DNA from: Pseudomonas sp. EpS/L25
GTDB lineage: Bacteria; Pseudomonadota; Gammaproteobacteria; Pseudomonadales; Pseudomonadaceae
Reading direction: 5' to 3'
NCBI RefSeq assembly: GCF_001512295.1
Contig: NZ_LNUP01000002.1
Span: forward strand, 296,668 to 337,926
Length of the DNA stretch: 41,259 nucleotides
Under the pieces are notes generated by a model that ran no database searches, had not been told where the DNA came from, and worked only from the letters and a program-made list of their open reading frames with translations. Position numbers and translations under genes: made by a program. Numbering within the stretch: the first letter of the stretch is position 1; every line of letters begins with the position of its first letter. Of this stretch, positions 7,821 through 16,057 are shown in pieces.

Positions 7821-8579
7821 ATGATCGACCTCGACAGCCTCACCTCATCGGGCCAGCCGCTGGCCTTCTTCTTCGATCTGGATGGCACCCTGGCAGAACT
7901 GCAGCCACGTCCGGAACAGGTTTTCATTCCCGCTGAAACCCTCGCCGCGCTGGAGCAACTGGCCCGTCGATATGCCGTGGCCGTGGTATCCGGCCGACCG
8001 CTGGCGGAGATCGATGGCTTCACGGCGCCGCTGAGGTTGCCCGCCGCCGGGGTGCATGGCGCCGAATGGCGGGATCCCCAGGGTGAGCTTCATCGCGTGA
8101 CCCTAGATGGCGAAGTGCTGGCGCAGGTTGGTCAGCGTCTGGAGGCGGTCCTGGGGGATCACCCGGACCTGCTGCTGGAGCGCAAGAGCGTGGCCTTCGC
8201 CCTGCATTATCGTCAGGCGCCCGAGAAAGAAGCCCTGGTGCACGAATTGGCCGCAGGCATCGCGGCCGAGCATCCCGAATTCAAGCTGCAACCCGGCAAG
8301 TGCGTCTTCGAACTCAAGCCCGCTGCGGCGAGCAAGGGCGAGGCCGTTGCCCGCTTCATGGAATTGCGACCCTTTGCCGGCTGCCTGCCGGTGTTCGTCG
8401 GTGATGATCGTACCGACGAGGAAGGGTTCGCCGTCGTCAATGCGCGAGGCGGATTGTCCGTCAAGGTAGGGGAAGGGGAAACGGTCGCCAGGGCCCGCCT
8501 GCCGTCGGTGGTGGCAGTTGCCCGCTGGCTGCAGGACCTGAGTCGCGACCTCGCGCCACATTATAAGCAAGGAGATTAG
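7821..8579 (+). CDS. otsB: OtsB, trehalose-6-phosphate phosphatase
   Basis: The 252-residue HAD-superfamily phosphatase converts trehalose-6-phosphate to trehalose. Motif I is FDLDGT with the catalytic aspartates at residues 19 and 21. Then come VVSGRP (motif II), the Lys of RKSVAFALHYR and the metal-binding GDDRTDEEGF. The frame is open well upstream, but the ATG at 7821 gives the expected family length; its ribosome binding site is weak. The otsA start follows the otsB stop after a single base. The pair supports osmotic and desiccation tolerance. Confidence 0.95.
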   Translation: MIDLDSLTSSGQPLAFFFDLDGTLAELQPRPEQVFIPAETLAALEQLARRYAVAVVSGRPLAEIDGFTAPLRLPAAGVHGAEWRDPQGELHRVTLDGEVLAQVGQRLEAVLGDHPDLLLERKSVAFALHYRQAPEKEALVHELAAGIAAEHPEFKLQPGKCVFELKPAAASKGEAVARFMELRPFAGCLPVFVGDDRTDEEGFAVVNARGGLSVKVGEGETVARARLPSVVAVARWLQDLSRDLAPHYKQGD

Positions 8580-8580
8580 G

Positions 8581-10029
8581 ATGAGCCGTTTAGTGGTGGT
8601 ATCGAATCGGGTAGCCCCGATCGAGGAAGGCAAGGCGACCGCGGGTGGCCTCGCGGTGGGTGTCCTGGACGCCCTGCGCAAGTCGGGAGGCATCTGGTTC
8701 GGCTGGAACGGCGAGACGGTCAAGGAAAACGGACCGGCGAAGACCCAGACCAAGGACAACATCGACTACGTGACCTTCGGCCTGACCAAGCGCGACTACG
8801 ACCACTACTACCGCGGCTTTTCCAATGCCACGCTGTGGCCGATCTTCCACTACCGGATCGACCTGGCGCGCTACAACCGGGAAGAGTACGACGGCTATCG
8901 GCGCGTCAACATGGCCATGGCCGAGCGCCTGAAGCCACTGCTCGAGCCCGACGACATCATCTGGGTACACGACTATCACCTGATTCCCTTCGCCGAAGCC
9001 TGCCGCATGCTGGGCATCCGCAACCGCATAGGTTTCTTCCTGCACATTCCCTTCCCGGCACCGGAAATCCTCACGGCCATCCCGCCGCACAACGAGTTGC
9101 TCAAGACGCTGTGCTTCTATGACCTGATCGGCTTCCAGACCGATACCGACCAGTTGGCCTTCCAGGACTACATCACCCGCGAGGTGCGCGGGGTGCTGGA
9201 GAAGGACGGCAGCCTGACCGCCTATGGCCATAACTTCCGTGTCGGCGTCTATCCCATCGGGGTGATGCCGGACGTGATCCAGAAGCAGGCCGAGTCCTAC
9301 CGTACGCGGCGCCAGTTCATCTCGCGTAGCATCGAGGGCGTGCCCTACAAGACCATCGTCAGCGTCGACCGGCTCGACTATTCCAAGGGGCTGGTGGAGC
9401 GCTTCCAGGCCTTCGAGAAGCTGCTGGAGCACTTCCCCGAGCATCATCGGGCGGTGCAGTTCGTGCAGATCGCGCCCTCGTCCCGAGCGGACGTGGTGTC
9501 CTACCAGAACATTCGCCGCCAGCTGGAGAGCCATGCCGGCCATATCAATGGCCATTTCTCCGAACTGGACTGGACGCCCATCCGCTACCTGAACAAGAGC
9601 TACGACCGGCGTACGGTGATGGGGCTGTTCCGCTCGTCCGACGTCGGTCTGGTGACGCCGCTGCGGGATGGCATGAACCTGGTGGCCAAGGAGTACGTGG
9701 CGGCCCAGGACCCGGAGAATCCGGGCGTGCTGGTGCTGTCGCGTTTCGCCGGGGCGGCACGTGAACTCAATTCGGCGCTGATCGTGAATCCCTACGACCA
9801 CATCGGCATGGCCGAGGCGCTGGATCGAGCGCTGCGCATGCCGTTGGACGAGCGCAAGGCGCGCTATGAGGACATGATGCGGGTGATCCGCCAGGCGGAC
9901 CTGGCGTCCTGGCGCGACAACTTCCTGCGCGATCTGCGGGCCTTCAGCTCCAGGGCGCTGGTGCAGTCCATCGATAGCGAGACCGCCGCCAGCGAAGAAG
10001 AGGAGAGCAAGCAGAAGGTTGCCCTGTAA
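8581..10029 (+). CDS. otsA: OtsA, trehalose-6-phosphate synthase
   Basis: The 482-residue GT20 glycosyltransferase makes trehalose-6-phosphate from UDP-glucose and glucose-6-phosphate. The N-terminal SNRVAP and [11 protein letters not shown], then [26 protein letters not shown] and the donor-site [12 protein letters not shown] are all classic OtsA motifs. AAGGAGA lies inside the end of otsB, just before the start, so the two are coupled. An intrinsic terminator follows 20 bases after the stop. The C-terminal ~20 residues are Glu/Lys-rich. Confidence 0.97.
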   Translation: MSRLVVVSNRVAPIEEGKATAGGLAVGVLDALRKSGGIWFGWNGETVKENGPAKTQTKDNIDYVTFGLTKRDYDHYYRGFSNATLWPIFHYRIDLARYNREEYDGYRRVNMAMAERLKPLLEPDDIIWVHDYHLIPFAEACRMLGIRNRIGFFLHIPFPAPEILTAIPPHNELLKTLCFYDLIGFQTDTDQLAFQDYITREVRGVLEKDGSLTAYGHNFRVGVYPIGVMPDVIQKQAESYRTRRQFISRSIEGVPYKTIVSVDRLDYSKGLVERFQAFEKLLEHFPEHHRAVQFVQIAPSSRADVVSYQNIRRQLESHAGHINGHFSELDWTPIRYLNKSYDRRTVMGLFRSSDVGLVTPLRDGMNLVAKEYVAAQDPENPGVLVLSRFAGAARELNSALIVNPYDHIGMAEALDRALRMPLDERKARYEDMMRVIRQADLASWRDNFLRDLRAFSSRALVQSIDSETAASEEEESKQKVAL

Positions 10030-10048
10030 ACGACGACGGCTTCGATGG

Positions 10049-10072
10049 AGCCCGGCTTTGGCCGGGCTTTTT
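10049..10072 (+). terminator. otsBA terminator
   Basis: Stem AGCCCGGC/GCCGGGCT (10049-10056 with 10061-10068), 4-nt loop and a five-T run, 20 bases past the otsA stop. Confidence 0.92.
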
Positions 10073-10120
10073 CATGGCGCGGAAAAGGCCGACCACTTGG
10101 CAGTGGACGGTGTGGCGATA

Positions 10121-10153
10121 CCCTCACCCTAGCCCTCTCCCCGAGGGAGGGGA
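10121..10153 (-). repeat. Short GC hairpin repeat, copy 2
   Basis: CCCTCACCC then CCCTCTCCCC and GAGGGAGGGG, the same family as 322-355 and in the same orientation. It lies between the otsA terminator and the tRNA gene. Confidence 0.85.
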
Positions 10154-10188
10154 CCAAGTGCGATACCGGCTGGGCTTTTTCGTGGGCA

Positions 10189-10218
10189 ATAAAAAAGGGT
10201 CAGCTTACGCTGACCCTT
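10189..10218 (-). terminator. tRNA-Met terminator
   Basis: On minus the stem GGGTCAGC/GCTGACCC (10197-10204 and 10209-10216) is followed by a run of seven T (A10190-A10196 on plus), 10 bases past the tRNA 3' end. Confidence 0.92.
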
Positions 10219-10227
10219 GGAAATAGG

Positions 10228-10304
10228 TGGTGGCTACGCAGGGACTTGAACCCCGGACCCCAGCATTATGAATGCTATGCTCTAACCAGCTGAGCTACGT
10301 AGCC
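10228..10304 (-). tRNA. tRNA-Met (anticodon CAT), elongator type
   Basis: The 77-nt cloverleaf includes an encoded CCA end. The acceptor stem is GGCTACG/CGTAGCC, the D arm GCTC...GAGC, the anticodon loop TTCATAA and the T arm contains GGTTCAAGTCC. The first base pair is G-C, not the mismatched start of an initiator tRNA, so this is the elongator. It is transcribed alone between its own promoter and terminator. The CAT anticodon could also belong to tRNA-Ile2 if C34 is lysidinylated; the body looks more like Met. Confidence 0.93.
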
Positions 10305-10318
10305 ATCCGAGGCGCGCA

Positions 10319-10346
10319 TTATTAGTAAGGTGGCCAAGCCTGTCAA
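10319..10346 (-). promoter_or_regulatory. Promoter of the tRNA-Met gene
   Basis: On minus, TTGACA (10341-10346) and TAATAA (10319-10324) are separated by 16 bases and end 14 bases upstream of the tRNA 5' end. This is a near-consensus sigma-70 promoter. Confidence 0.85.
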
Positions 10347-10387
10347 GCCTGTAGCGACAGATTTTTTCACTGCTGATCAGAGGCTTA

Positions 10388-10558
10388 GGTTCTGTACGAA
10401 AAGTCGCCGAGCGGAGATCAGGTAAGGCGAAAGTCAGCGAGGAAGCGGAGTCTACGAGTGGTAAATGCCCATTGCGACGGGGCCGTCCAGGCCGGGCTGG
10501 CGATCCAGCTGATTTTCAACCAAGCATCACCAAGCGCAGGCATTTTTCGTACAGAACC
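10388..10558 (-). repeat. Dispersed element A, copy 2 (short, inverted)
   Basis: A 171-bp block has 15-bp perfect inverted ends, GGTTCTGTACGAAAA and TTTTCGTACAGAACC. The interior (about 10440-10520), read on minus, matches the 5' half of copies 1 and 3, including the shared GCCAGCCCGGCCTGG-type segment. The ends differ in sequence from the AGAGCCT ends of copies 1 and 3, so this looks like a related subtype. It fills the gap between the tRNA promoter and the LacI gene. Confidence 0.78.
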
Positions 10559-10604
10559 CAAGCTCGGCGAGCCGGGAGACGGTGGTCCCTGGACAGGCAC
10601 CGAG

Positions 10605-11651
10605 TTAGTGACATTCCGGCACATCGAGTTGCAGGGGCAGCAGCTCATAGCCCGGTTGCCCCTTGTCCAGGCTCGCGCCGACCAGGACGTCCACGGCGCG
10701 GCGGGCCAGTTGCTCCCGGGGATGGGAGAGGACGGCCTGGACGAGTCCGCTGCGCAGGGCTTCCCGGGTGACGGGGGTGAGGTCGTGACAGACCACGGTC
10801 GGGAGTGGCAGGCCCTGACCGTGCAGCTCCTGCAGGGCGTGGACCACCCCCTCGATACCGCCGCCAGCGACATAGAGACCCGCCAGATTCGGATAGGCGC
10901 TCAGCAGGTCGAGGGTATTGCCGTGGGCGTAGCCTGGATCCTCCAGGGTCAGGCGTGACGCCAGCAGCTCCCAGTCCCCCGGTGCCTCGGCCAGGTAGCT
11001 GCGAAAGCTGAGTTCGCAGAGTTCCTGGCACTGGAATCTCTGGCTGCCCACCATCACCGCGACCGGTCCGGGTTGCTGGGCGAGGCGCGTGACGAACCAG
11101 CCGGCGACGCGACCCATCCGCCGGTTGTCCACCCCCAGGTAGCCCGCGCCCGCGCGGGTGGCCAGCTCGGACAGCATCGCCAGCACGGGCATGCCGTTCA
11201 GACGCAGTTCCGACACCGCTTCGCGCACCGCCACGTGATCGACCGCCACCACGCCGAGGGCATCGACTTCGCCGCGCTGGGCCTCGATCCGGCGGGCCAC
11301 CGCCAGCGGATCCAGCTCATCGAGATAGCCGATCATCACCCGTACCCGGGCGCGTGCGGTGGCCGCGGCCGCTTCGGTCAAGGCCTGGGCCAGGCCCTGG
11401 TAGAAGGCCACGCCGCTTTTCTGCAGCAGGAAGCCGAGGCGCAGCGTCGGCCTATCGTGCCGCAGGCGTTGTTCGATGACGCCTTGGGCATGGAAGCCGA
11501 GCTTGGTGGCGGCGCTGGCGATGCGCTGCGCGGTATCCGCCCGCACGTTGGCGCGCAGGTTGAGTACCCGGTCGACGGTCGACAGGCTGACCCCGGCCTC
11601 GCGGGCCACGTCGGCCATGGTGGGGCGACGAGCAGCTGCGGAATCTGACAT
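10605..11651 (-). CDS. LacI-family transcriptional regulator
   Basis: The 348-residue protein has an N-terminal LacI helix-turn-helix (MADVAREAGVSLSTVDRVLN, about residues 12-31) with the hinge following, and a periplasmic-binding-protein-like ligand domain from about residue 65 to 340. The start at 11651 is preceded on minus by GGAG at good spacing; the 19 codons further upstream add nothing family-like. It is divergent from the three-gene cassette at 11790-14872, which it probably represses until a sugar or cyclitol ligand appears. The ligand cannot be read from the sequence. The gap holds a good plus-strand promoter (11687-11714) and a 7-bp-arm palindrome (11748-11762) that could be its operator. 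Confidence 0.9.
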   Translation of the reverse strand: MSDSAAARRPTMADVAREAGVSLSTVDRVLNLRANVRADTAQRIASAATKLGFHAQGVIEQRLRHDRPTLRLGFLLQKSGVAFYQGLAQALTEAAAATARARVRVMIGYLDELDPLAVARRIEAQRGEVDALGVVAVDHVAVREAVSELRLNGMPVLAMLSELATRAGAGYLGVDNRRMGRVAGWFVTRLAQQPGPVAVMVGSQRFQCQELCELSFRSYLAEAPGDWELLASRLTLEDPGYAHGNTLDLLSAYPNLAGLYVAGGGIEGVVHALQELHGQGLPLPTVVCHDLTPVTREALRSGLVQAVLSHPREQLARRAVDVLVGASLDKGQPGYELLPLQLDVPECH

Positions 11652-11686
11652 GAAATGAAAGGCTCCTCGCCTGGCCATGAGGGGTT

Positions 11687-11714
11687 TTGACAGGTTCGCG
11701 CCACGCACTATAGC
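11687..11714 (+). promoter_or_regulatory. Promoter of the LacI-linked cassette
   Basis: TTGACA (11687-11692) and TATAGC (11709-11714) are separated by 16 bases, 75 bases upstream of the first gene of the cassette. Confidence 0.65.
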
Positions 11715-11747
11715 AGCCCTGGCAGGCCCGCCTTAGCATCCGGAACA

Positions 11748-11762
11748 CGCCTGCCGCAGGCG
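11748..11762 (+). promoter_or_regulatory. Palindrome, candidate LacI-type operator or leader hairpin
   Basis: CGCCTGC-C-GCAGGCG is a perfect 7-bp-arm palindrome with a single central base. It sits downstream of the cassette promoter and upstream of the start codon, a position usual for a roadblock operator. It lacks the CG centre most LacI operators have, so a simple leader hairpin is equally possible. Confidence 0.35.
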
Positions 11763-11766
11763 CCAA

Positions 11767-11774
11767 AACAACAA
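11767..11774 (+). promoter_or_regulatory. Candidate Hfq/Crc (CA) motif before the cassette
   Basis: AACAACAA matches the AAnAAnAA motif bound by Hfq with Crc on catabolic mRNAs of pseudomonads. It lies directly upstream of the GGAG ribosome binding site (11779-11782) of the first cassette gene. Similar motifs precede iolC, iolD and both transporter transcripts. Confidence 0.6.
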
Positions 11775-11789
11775 TATCGGAGCTGCCCC

Positions 11790-12731
11790 ATGGCCATTCA
11801 TCTCTCCACCGCGCCCTGTTGCTGGGGCGTCGATGATGTCAAGAATCCCTTCTTGCCGCCCTGGCGCCAGGTTCTCCGCGAGGCGGGCCAGGCCGGCTAC
11901 CGCGGCATCGAACTGGGGCCCTACGGGTATCTGCCACTGGATGCCGCCGAGGTCGGCCAGGCCCTTGGCGAGAATGGCCTGCACGTGGTGGCCGGCACCA
12001 TTTTCGACGACCTGGTCGATCCGGTGAATCTGCCCTCCCTGTTGACCCAGACCCACGCTATCTGTGCGCTGCTCAAGCAGTTGCCTGCGGTGCCTCGGGA
12101 AGCCGGTCAGCGCTTCGCGATGCCCTATCTGGTGGTGATCGACTGGGGGCATGACGAGCGCGACTACGCCGCCGGCCATTCCGCTCGTGCGCCGCGGCTG
12201 GACGAGGCGGCCTGGAACACCGCGATGGCGCATATCCGCGCCATCGCGACCCTGGCCTGGCAGGAGTATGGCGTGCGGGCGGTGATCCATCCCCATGCCG
12301 GGGGGTACCTCGAGTTCGCCGACGAGCTGGCGCGCCTGGTGGACGATATCCCGCACGAGATCGCCGGCCTCTGCCTGGATACCGGGCATCTCTACTACGC
12401 GGGCATGGATCCCGCCGCCACCCTGCGGCAGTACGCCTCGCGCCTGGATTACCTGCACTTCAAGGACATCGACCAAGGGGTGTTCGACCGGGTACTGAAC
12501 GAGCGCATCCGCTTCTTCGAGGCCTGCGCCCAGGGCGTGATGTGTCCGCTCGGCCGGGGTGTCATCGACTATCCCGCGCTGCGGACGCTGATCCAGGAGC
12601 TGGGGTACCAGGGCTATATCACCGTGGAACAGGAGCGCGACCCGCGCAACGCCCACGGCAGCCTGGAGGACGTGGCCGAGAGTCGCGCCTATCTCACCCG
12701 TGCCGGTTTCCAACAAGGAACGACCAGATGA
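11790..12731 (+). CDS. IolE-like TIM-barrel isomerase/dehydratase
   Basis: The 313-residue protein belongs to the AP-endonuclease-2 TIM-barrel superfamily (sugar phosphate isomerase/epimerase annotation). The metal-site pattern is clear: HPHAGGYLEF, LCLDTGHLYYAGMDP, YLHFKDID and a late TVEQERD. The order and spacing of these segments resemble those of the IolE encoded at 18021, so it may dehydrate or isomerise a keto-cyclitol or keto-sugar. It is the first gene of a LacI-controlled operon and its stop overlaps the next start by 4 nt. The substrate is unknown. Confidence 0.85.
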   Translation: MAIHLSTAPCCWGVDDVKNPFLPPWRQVLREAGQAGYRGIELGPYGYLPLDAAEVGQALGENGLHVVAGTIFDDLVDPVNLPSLLTQTHAICALLKQLPAVPREAGQRFAMPYLVVIDWGHDERDYAAGHSARAPRLDEAAWNTAMAHIRAIATLAWQEYGVRAVIHPHAGGYLEFADELARLVDDIPHEIAGLCLDTGHLYYAGMDPAATLRQYASRLDYLHFKDIDQGVFDRVLNERIRFFEACAQGVMCPLGRGVIDYPALRTLIQELGYQGYITVEQERDPRNAHGSLEDVAESRAYLTRAGFQQGTTR

Positions 12732-13897
12732 TCAATGGCAGCAAGCGTCTCTCCCGACCCCTGCGCTGGGCCATGGTCGGTGGCGGGGTGAACAGCCAGA
12801 TCGGCTACATCCATCGCTCCGCCGCCCTGCGTGACCAGAGTTTCGTCCTGGTCGCGGGCGCCTTCGACCTGGATCCGGCCCGGGGCCAGGCCTTCGGCGA
12901 AACCCTGGGCGTGGCGCCGGAGCGCTGTTACGCGGACTACCAGAGCCTCATCGCCGGGGAAGCCGGGCGGGAGGATGGCGTCGAGGCGATCTCCGTGGCT
13001 ACCCCCAACGGCACCCACTTCGCCATCACCAAGGCCGCCCTGGAGGCCGGCTTGCACGTGGTCTGCGAGAAGCCGCTGTGCTTCACGCTGGCGGAAGCCG
13101 AGATCCTGCGCGAGATCGCCCAGGCGCATAACCGTATCGTTGGCGTGACCTATGGCTATGCCGGCCACCAGCTCATCGAGCAGGCGCGAGAGATGATCGC
13201 CGCGGGCCAGCTCGGTGAGATCCGCATGGTGCACATGCAATTCGCCCACGGCTTCCACAGTGCGCCGGTGGAGGCGCAGAGCGAGGCTACCCAGTGGCGG
13301 GTCGATCCGCGGCTGGCCGGGCCGAGCTATGTGCTGGGCGATGTAGGCACCCATCCACTGTACATCGCCGAGACCCTGCTGCCGGGGCTCAGGATCAAAC
13401 GCCTGCAGTGCAACCGGCAGAGTTTCGTCAAGAGCCGCGCGCCCCTGGAAGACAACGCCTACACCCTGATGGAATACGAGGGTGGGGCCATGGGCTGGGT
13501 CTGGTCCAGTGCGGTCAATGCCGGCTCCATGCACGGCCAGAAGGTGCGGGTGATCGGCTCCCTGGCCAGTCTCGAATGGTGGGACGAGCGGCCCAACCAA
13601 CTGAGCTTCGAGGTACAGGGCCAGCCAGCGCAGGTGCTCGAGCGCGGCATGGGCTATCTGCACGCCAACGCCCTGCTGGACGACCGCATCGGCGCCGGCC
13701 ATCCCGAGGGACTGTTCGAGGCCTGGTCAAATCTCTACTACCGCTTCGCCCTGGCGATGGATGCCGCCAACCGTGGCGACACGGCGGCCCTGGCGCAGAT
13801 TCGTTATCCGGACATCCATGCCGGGATCGAGGGCGTGCGCTGGGTGGAACGCTGCGTGGAGTCCGCCGATCGCGGCGGCGTCTGGATCGATTACTAG
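12728..13897 (+). CDS. Gfo/Idh/MocA-family dehydrogenase
   Basis: The 389-residue NAD(P)-dependent oxidoreductase starts MINGSKRLSRPLRWAMVGGG. The dinucleotide fold has VGGGVNSQIG, and the family's catalytic EKP lies in VVCEKPLCF at about residue 116. The C-terminal domain is the larger type found in C3-oxidising sugar dehydrogenases and related enzymes. ATGA overlap with the upstream TIM-barrel gene indicates coupling. In context it probably oxidises an inositol isomer or a glycoside hydroxyl, giving the keto compound its two TIM-barrel neighbours act on. Cofactor and substrate are not determined. Confidence 0.87.
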   Translation: MINGSKRLSRPLRWAMVGGGVNSQIGYIHRSAALRDQSFVLVAGAFDLDPARGQAFGETLGVAPERCYADYQSLIAGEAGREDGVEAISVATPNGTHFAITKAALEAGLHVVCEKPLCFTLAEAEILREIAQAHNRIVGVTYGYAGHQLIEQAREMIAAGQLGEIRMVHMQFAHGFHSAPVEAQSEATQWRVDPRLAGPSYVLGDVGTHPLYIAETLLPGLRIKRLQCNRQSFVKSRAPLEDNAYTLMEYEGGAMGWVWSSAVNAGSMHGQKVRVIGSLASLEWWDERPNQLSFEVQGQPAQVLERGMGYLHANALLDDRIGAGHPEGLFEAWSNLYYRFALAMDAANRGDTAALAQIRYPDIHAGIEGVRWVERCVESADRGGVWIDY

Positions 13898-13945
13898 GCT
13901 GAAGCCGGAGCCGATCCGGCGATTGGCAACTCAGGGGAAAGCACC

Positions 13946-14872
13946 ATGAAAATAGCCATAGATCCCTACATGTACCGCGACCTGAGCCTGGCGGAGACCT
14001 GCCGGCATGTGGCGGAGTCGGGCTTCGAGTACCTCGAGCTGTCGCCGCGGGAAGATTTCCTGCCCTGGTGGAAGCGCCCGCGGGCGCACCGGGAGCGCAT
14101 CGCCGAGTTCAAGCAGGCGCTCAAGGACCATGGCCTGCAGCTGGCCTCGCTGCTGCCCATGTACCGCTGGGCGAGTCCCCATGAAGACGAGCGACGGGCC
14201 GCCGTGGGTTACTGGAAGGAAGCCATCCAGGTGGCCGTGGAGATGGGCTGCGACACCATGAATTCCGAGTTCGGCCGAGGTCCTTCGCCCGAGCGGGGCC
14301 ATCGGATCAGTTGCTGCGGTGGCAGCCACAGCCACGAATCCAGCGAGGCCGCCTGGTGGCGCTCAATGGAGGAACTGGTGCCGATCTTCGAGCGCGAAGG
14401 CATCACCCTGAACATGGAGCCCCATCCGGAGGACTGGTGCGAGACGCTGCACCCCGCCATCGACATGCTCAAGAGCATCGGCTCGAACAACGTCAAGTTC
14501 CTCTACTGTGCGCCCCATACCTTCTACTTCGGCAACGACATGGCGCAGATGATCCAGGATGCCGGCGCGCTGATCGGCCACGTCCACGTCGCCGACACCT
14601 GGAACCACAAGGCCTCGTCCGGGCTGCGCTACATCGTCAATCCACCCGGTGCCCAGGTCACCGTGCACCAGCACATGGATCTGTACCAGGGCGAGGTCGA
14701 CTGGGAGCTGTTCTTCGCCTCCCTGGCGCAGGTGGGGTTCGACGGCATCGTCACCTCCTGTGTGTTCGGCTGGGAAGAGCGGGCCGACGAGTCGGGTCGT
14801 TTCATGCGCCAGGAGATCCAGAAGTACGTGGACCGGTACTGGCCCGGCGCTACGCCGGGAGCGGCGCGCTAG
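13946..14872 (+). CDS. IolH-like TIM-barrel protein
   Basis: The 308-residue protein starts MKIAIDPYMYRDLSL and belongs to the sugar phosphate isomerase/epimerase TIM barrels. Segments LELSPREDFLPWW, MNSEFGRGPSP, MEPHPEDW, HVHVADTWNHKASSGLRYIV and the late TSCVFGWEERADES strongly recall IolH, an inositol-locus protein whose reaction is not settled. Acidic and His residues suited to bind a divalent metal are present. It follows the dehydrogenase after 48 bases with its own GGGGAAAG ribosome binding site. No T-rich terminator is visible before the convergent regulator gene. Confidence 0.8.
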   Translation: MKIAIDPYMYRDLSLAETCRHVAESGFEYLELSPREDFLPWWKRPRAHRERIAEFKQALKDHGLQLASLLPMYRWASPHEDERRAAVGYWKEAIQVAVEMGCDTMNSEFGRGPSPERGHRISCCGGSHSHESSEAAWWRSMEELVPIFEREGITLNMEPHPEDWCETLHPAIDMLKSIGSNNVKFLYCAPHTFYFGNDMAQMIQDAGALIGHVHVADTWNHKASSGLRYIVNPPGAQVTVHQHMDLYQGEVDWELFFASLAQVGFDGIVTSCVFGWEERADESGRFMRQEIQKYVDRYWPGATPGAAR

Positions 14873-14917
14873 CGGCGGCACCGGCACGCGCCGCCGAGCA
14901 CCGGGCCGCAAGGCGGC

Positions 14918-15829
14918 TCAGTCTTCGTCCGGCCCCGGCTGGATGTCGTCCATCTTCAGTTCGAGGCGATAGGCCAGCGCCAGGAACAGCGCCTGGCAGA
15001 GGCACAGCGTCGCGGTGAGCGAGCGGAAGGCGAAGGCGCTGCCTTCGCTGACGAGCAGCAGACCATCGGCACGCTTGGCCAGGGGCGACAGGGTGCTGTC
15101 GGTGATGATCAGTGTCTTCGCCCTGTGGTGCTGGGCGATGCGGACGCATTGCTGGCTTTCCTTGCCATAGGGGCTGAAGCTGATGGCGATCAGCAGGTCG
15201 CCCTGGGCGATGCTGCGCATCTGCTCGCGATAGCCGCCGCCCAGGCCGGTGATGAGATGGATGCGTTTCTTGGTGTGTTGGAGGTTGTAGACGAGATAGT
15301 CGGCCACCGCGAAGGAGCGCCGTACCCCCACCACATAGATGTTCTCGGCATTGACCAGCAGCTCGATCGCCTGATCGAAGGCCACCTCGTCGAATTCCTC
15401 GCCCAGCCGCTCGATCCCGGAGCGCGTGGCGTTGATGCATTCCCGGGCAAGATCGCTGCCGCTCTCGTTCTTGCTCTTGTTGGCGATCAGGGTGCGGATG
15501 CGCTGCTGGTAGTTCTGTACCGGGGTGGTCTTGTGGGTATAGGCCTCGCGGAACAGCGCCTGCATCTCGCTGAAGCCCTTGAAGCCGAAACGCTGGCAGA
15601 AGCGCACGATGGCCGAAGGGTGCACCTCGCACTGGCTGGCGATATCGCTGATGCGGTCGACCATCACCCGGTCGCTCTGCTGGCTGACATAGACCGCCAC
15701 GCGCTTGAGCTGACGGGGCAGGCTTTCGTAGTCGTTGGCGATGGCGGCCAGCAACAGCTCGACGCTGACGGGCGGTTCGGCGTGGGGACCGCCCGGGGGC
15801 AAGTCGTCGGGCAATGTCTCGGAGGACAT
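14918..15829 (-). CDS. iolR: RpiR-family regulator of inositol genes (IolR type)
   Basis: The 303-residue protein has an N-terminal RpiR helix-turn-helix (VMVDRISDIASQCEVHPSAI then RFCQRFGFKGFSEMQ) and a C-terminal SIS sugar-phosphate-binding domain (about residues 135-270, with VVGVRRSFAVADYL and ISFSPYGKE). Rhizobial IolR proteins are of this class and bind GGAA-N6-TTCC, and such sites occur at three points here. The ATG at 15829 was preferred over a GTG at 15901 that adds 24 unlike residues. It is divergent from iolC, and an operator-like site lies between them, so it probably represses both. A phosphorylated inositol intermediate is the likely inducer. Confidence 0.85.
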   Translation of the reverse strand: MSSETLPDDLPPGGPHAEPPVSVELLLAAIANDYESLPRQLKRVAVYVSQQSDRVMVDRISDIASQCEVHPSAIVRFCQRFGFKGFSEMQALFREAYTHKTTPVQNYQQRIRTLIANKSKNESGSDLARECINATRSGIERLGEEFDEVAFDQAIELLVNAENIYVVGVRRSFAVADYLVYNLQHTKKRIHLITGLGGGYREQMRSIAQGDLLIAISFSPYGKESQQCVRIAQHHRAKTLIITDSTLSPLAKRADGLLLVSEGSAFAFRSLTATLCLCQALFLALAYRLELKMDDIQPGPDED

Positions 15830-15922
15830 GGAGGCTTTCTCTCTTATCTGTGCTGTCGGCAAGGTAACCCATTCGCCGGATGTCGTCGAAGTGGCGGACA
15901 CGAAAGCACCTGGCGGCCGATT

Positions 15923-15936
15923 GGAAAATTAATTCT
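15923..15936 (+). promoter_or_regulatory. IolR-like operator, site 1 (iolR/iolC gap)
   Basis: GGAA-AATTAA-TTCT matches GGAA-N6-TTCC with one mismatch. It lies in an unusually AT-rich stretch (15920-15972) between the divergent iolR and iolC genes. TTGGAA (15921-15926) and TAGTAT (15943-15948), 16 bases apart, could form a promoter that the site overlaps. Confidence 0.6.
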
Positions 15937-16036
15937 ATAAAATAGTATTTGAAAAAAATATTGATTTTTACGTTTTAGCGTTCTAGCCTGGGTTCATTCC
16001 GAACAAGCTCGATCCGGGTACAGCGATCGCGGCGAT

Positions 16037-16044
16037 AACAATAA
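16037..16044 (+). promoter_or_regulatory. Candidate Hfq/Crc (CA) motif before iolC
   Basis: AACAATAA matches AAYAAYAA and directly precedes the AGGAG ribosome binding site of iolC, so binding would block translation of the first gene of the operon. Confidence 0.65.
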
Positions 16045-16057
16045 GCAGGAGCCACCC

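Noticed and set aside
14873-14917. Possible terminator between the IolH-like gene and the RpiR gene
   Set aside because: GC-rich self-complementary segments exist, but no T-run follows on either strand.
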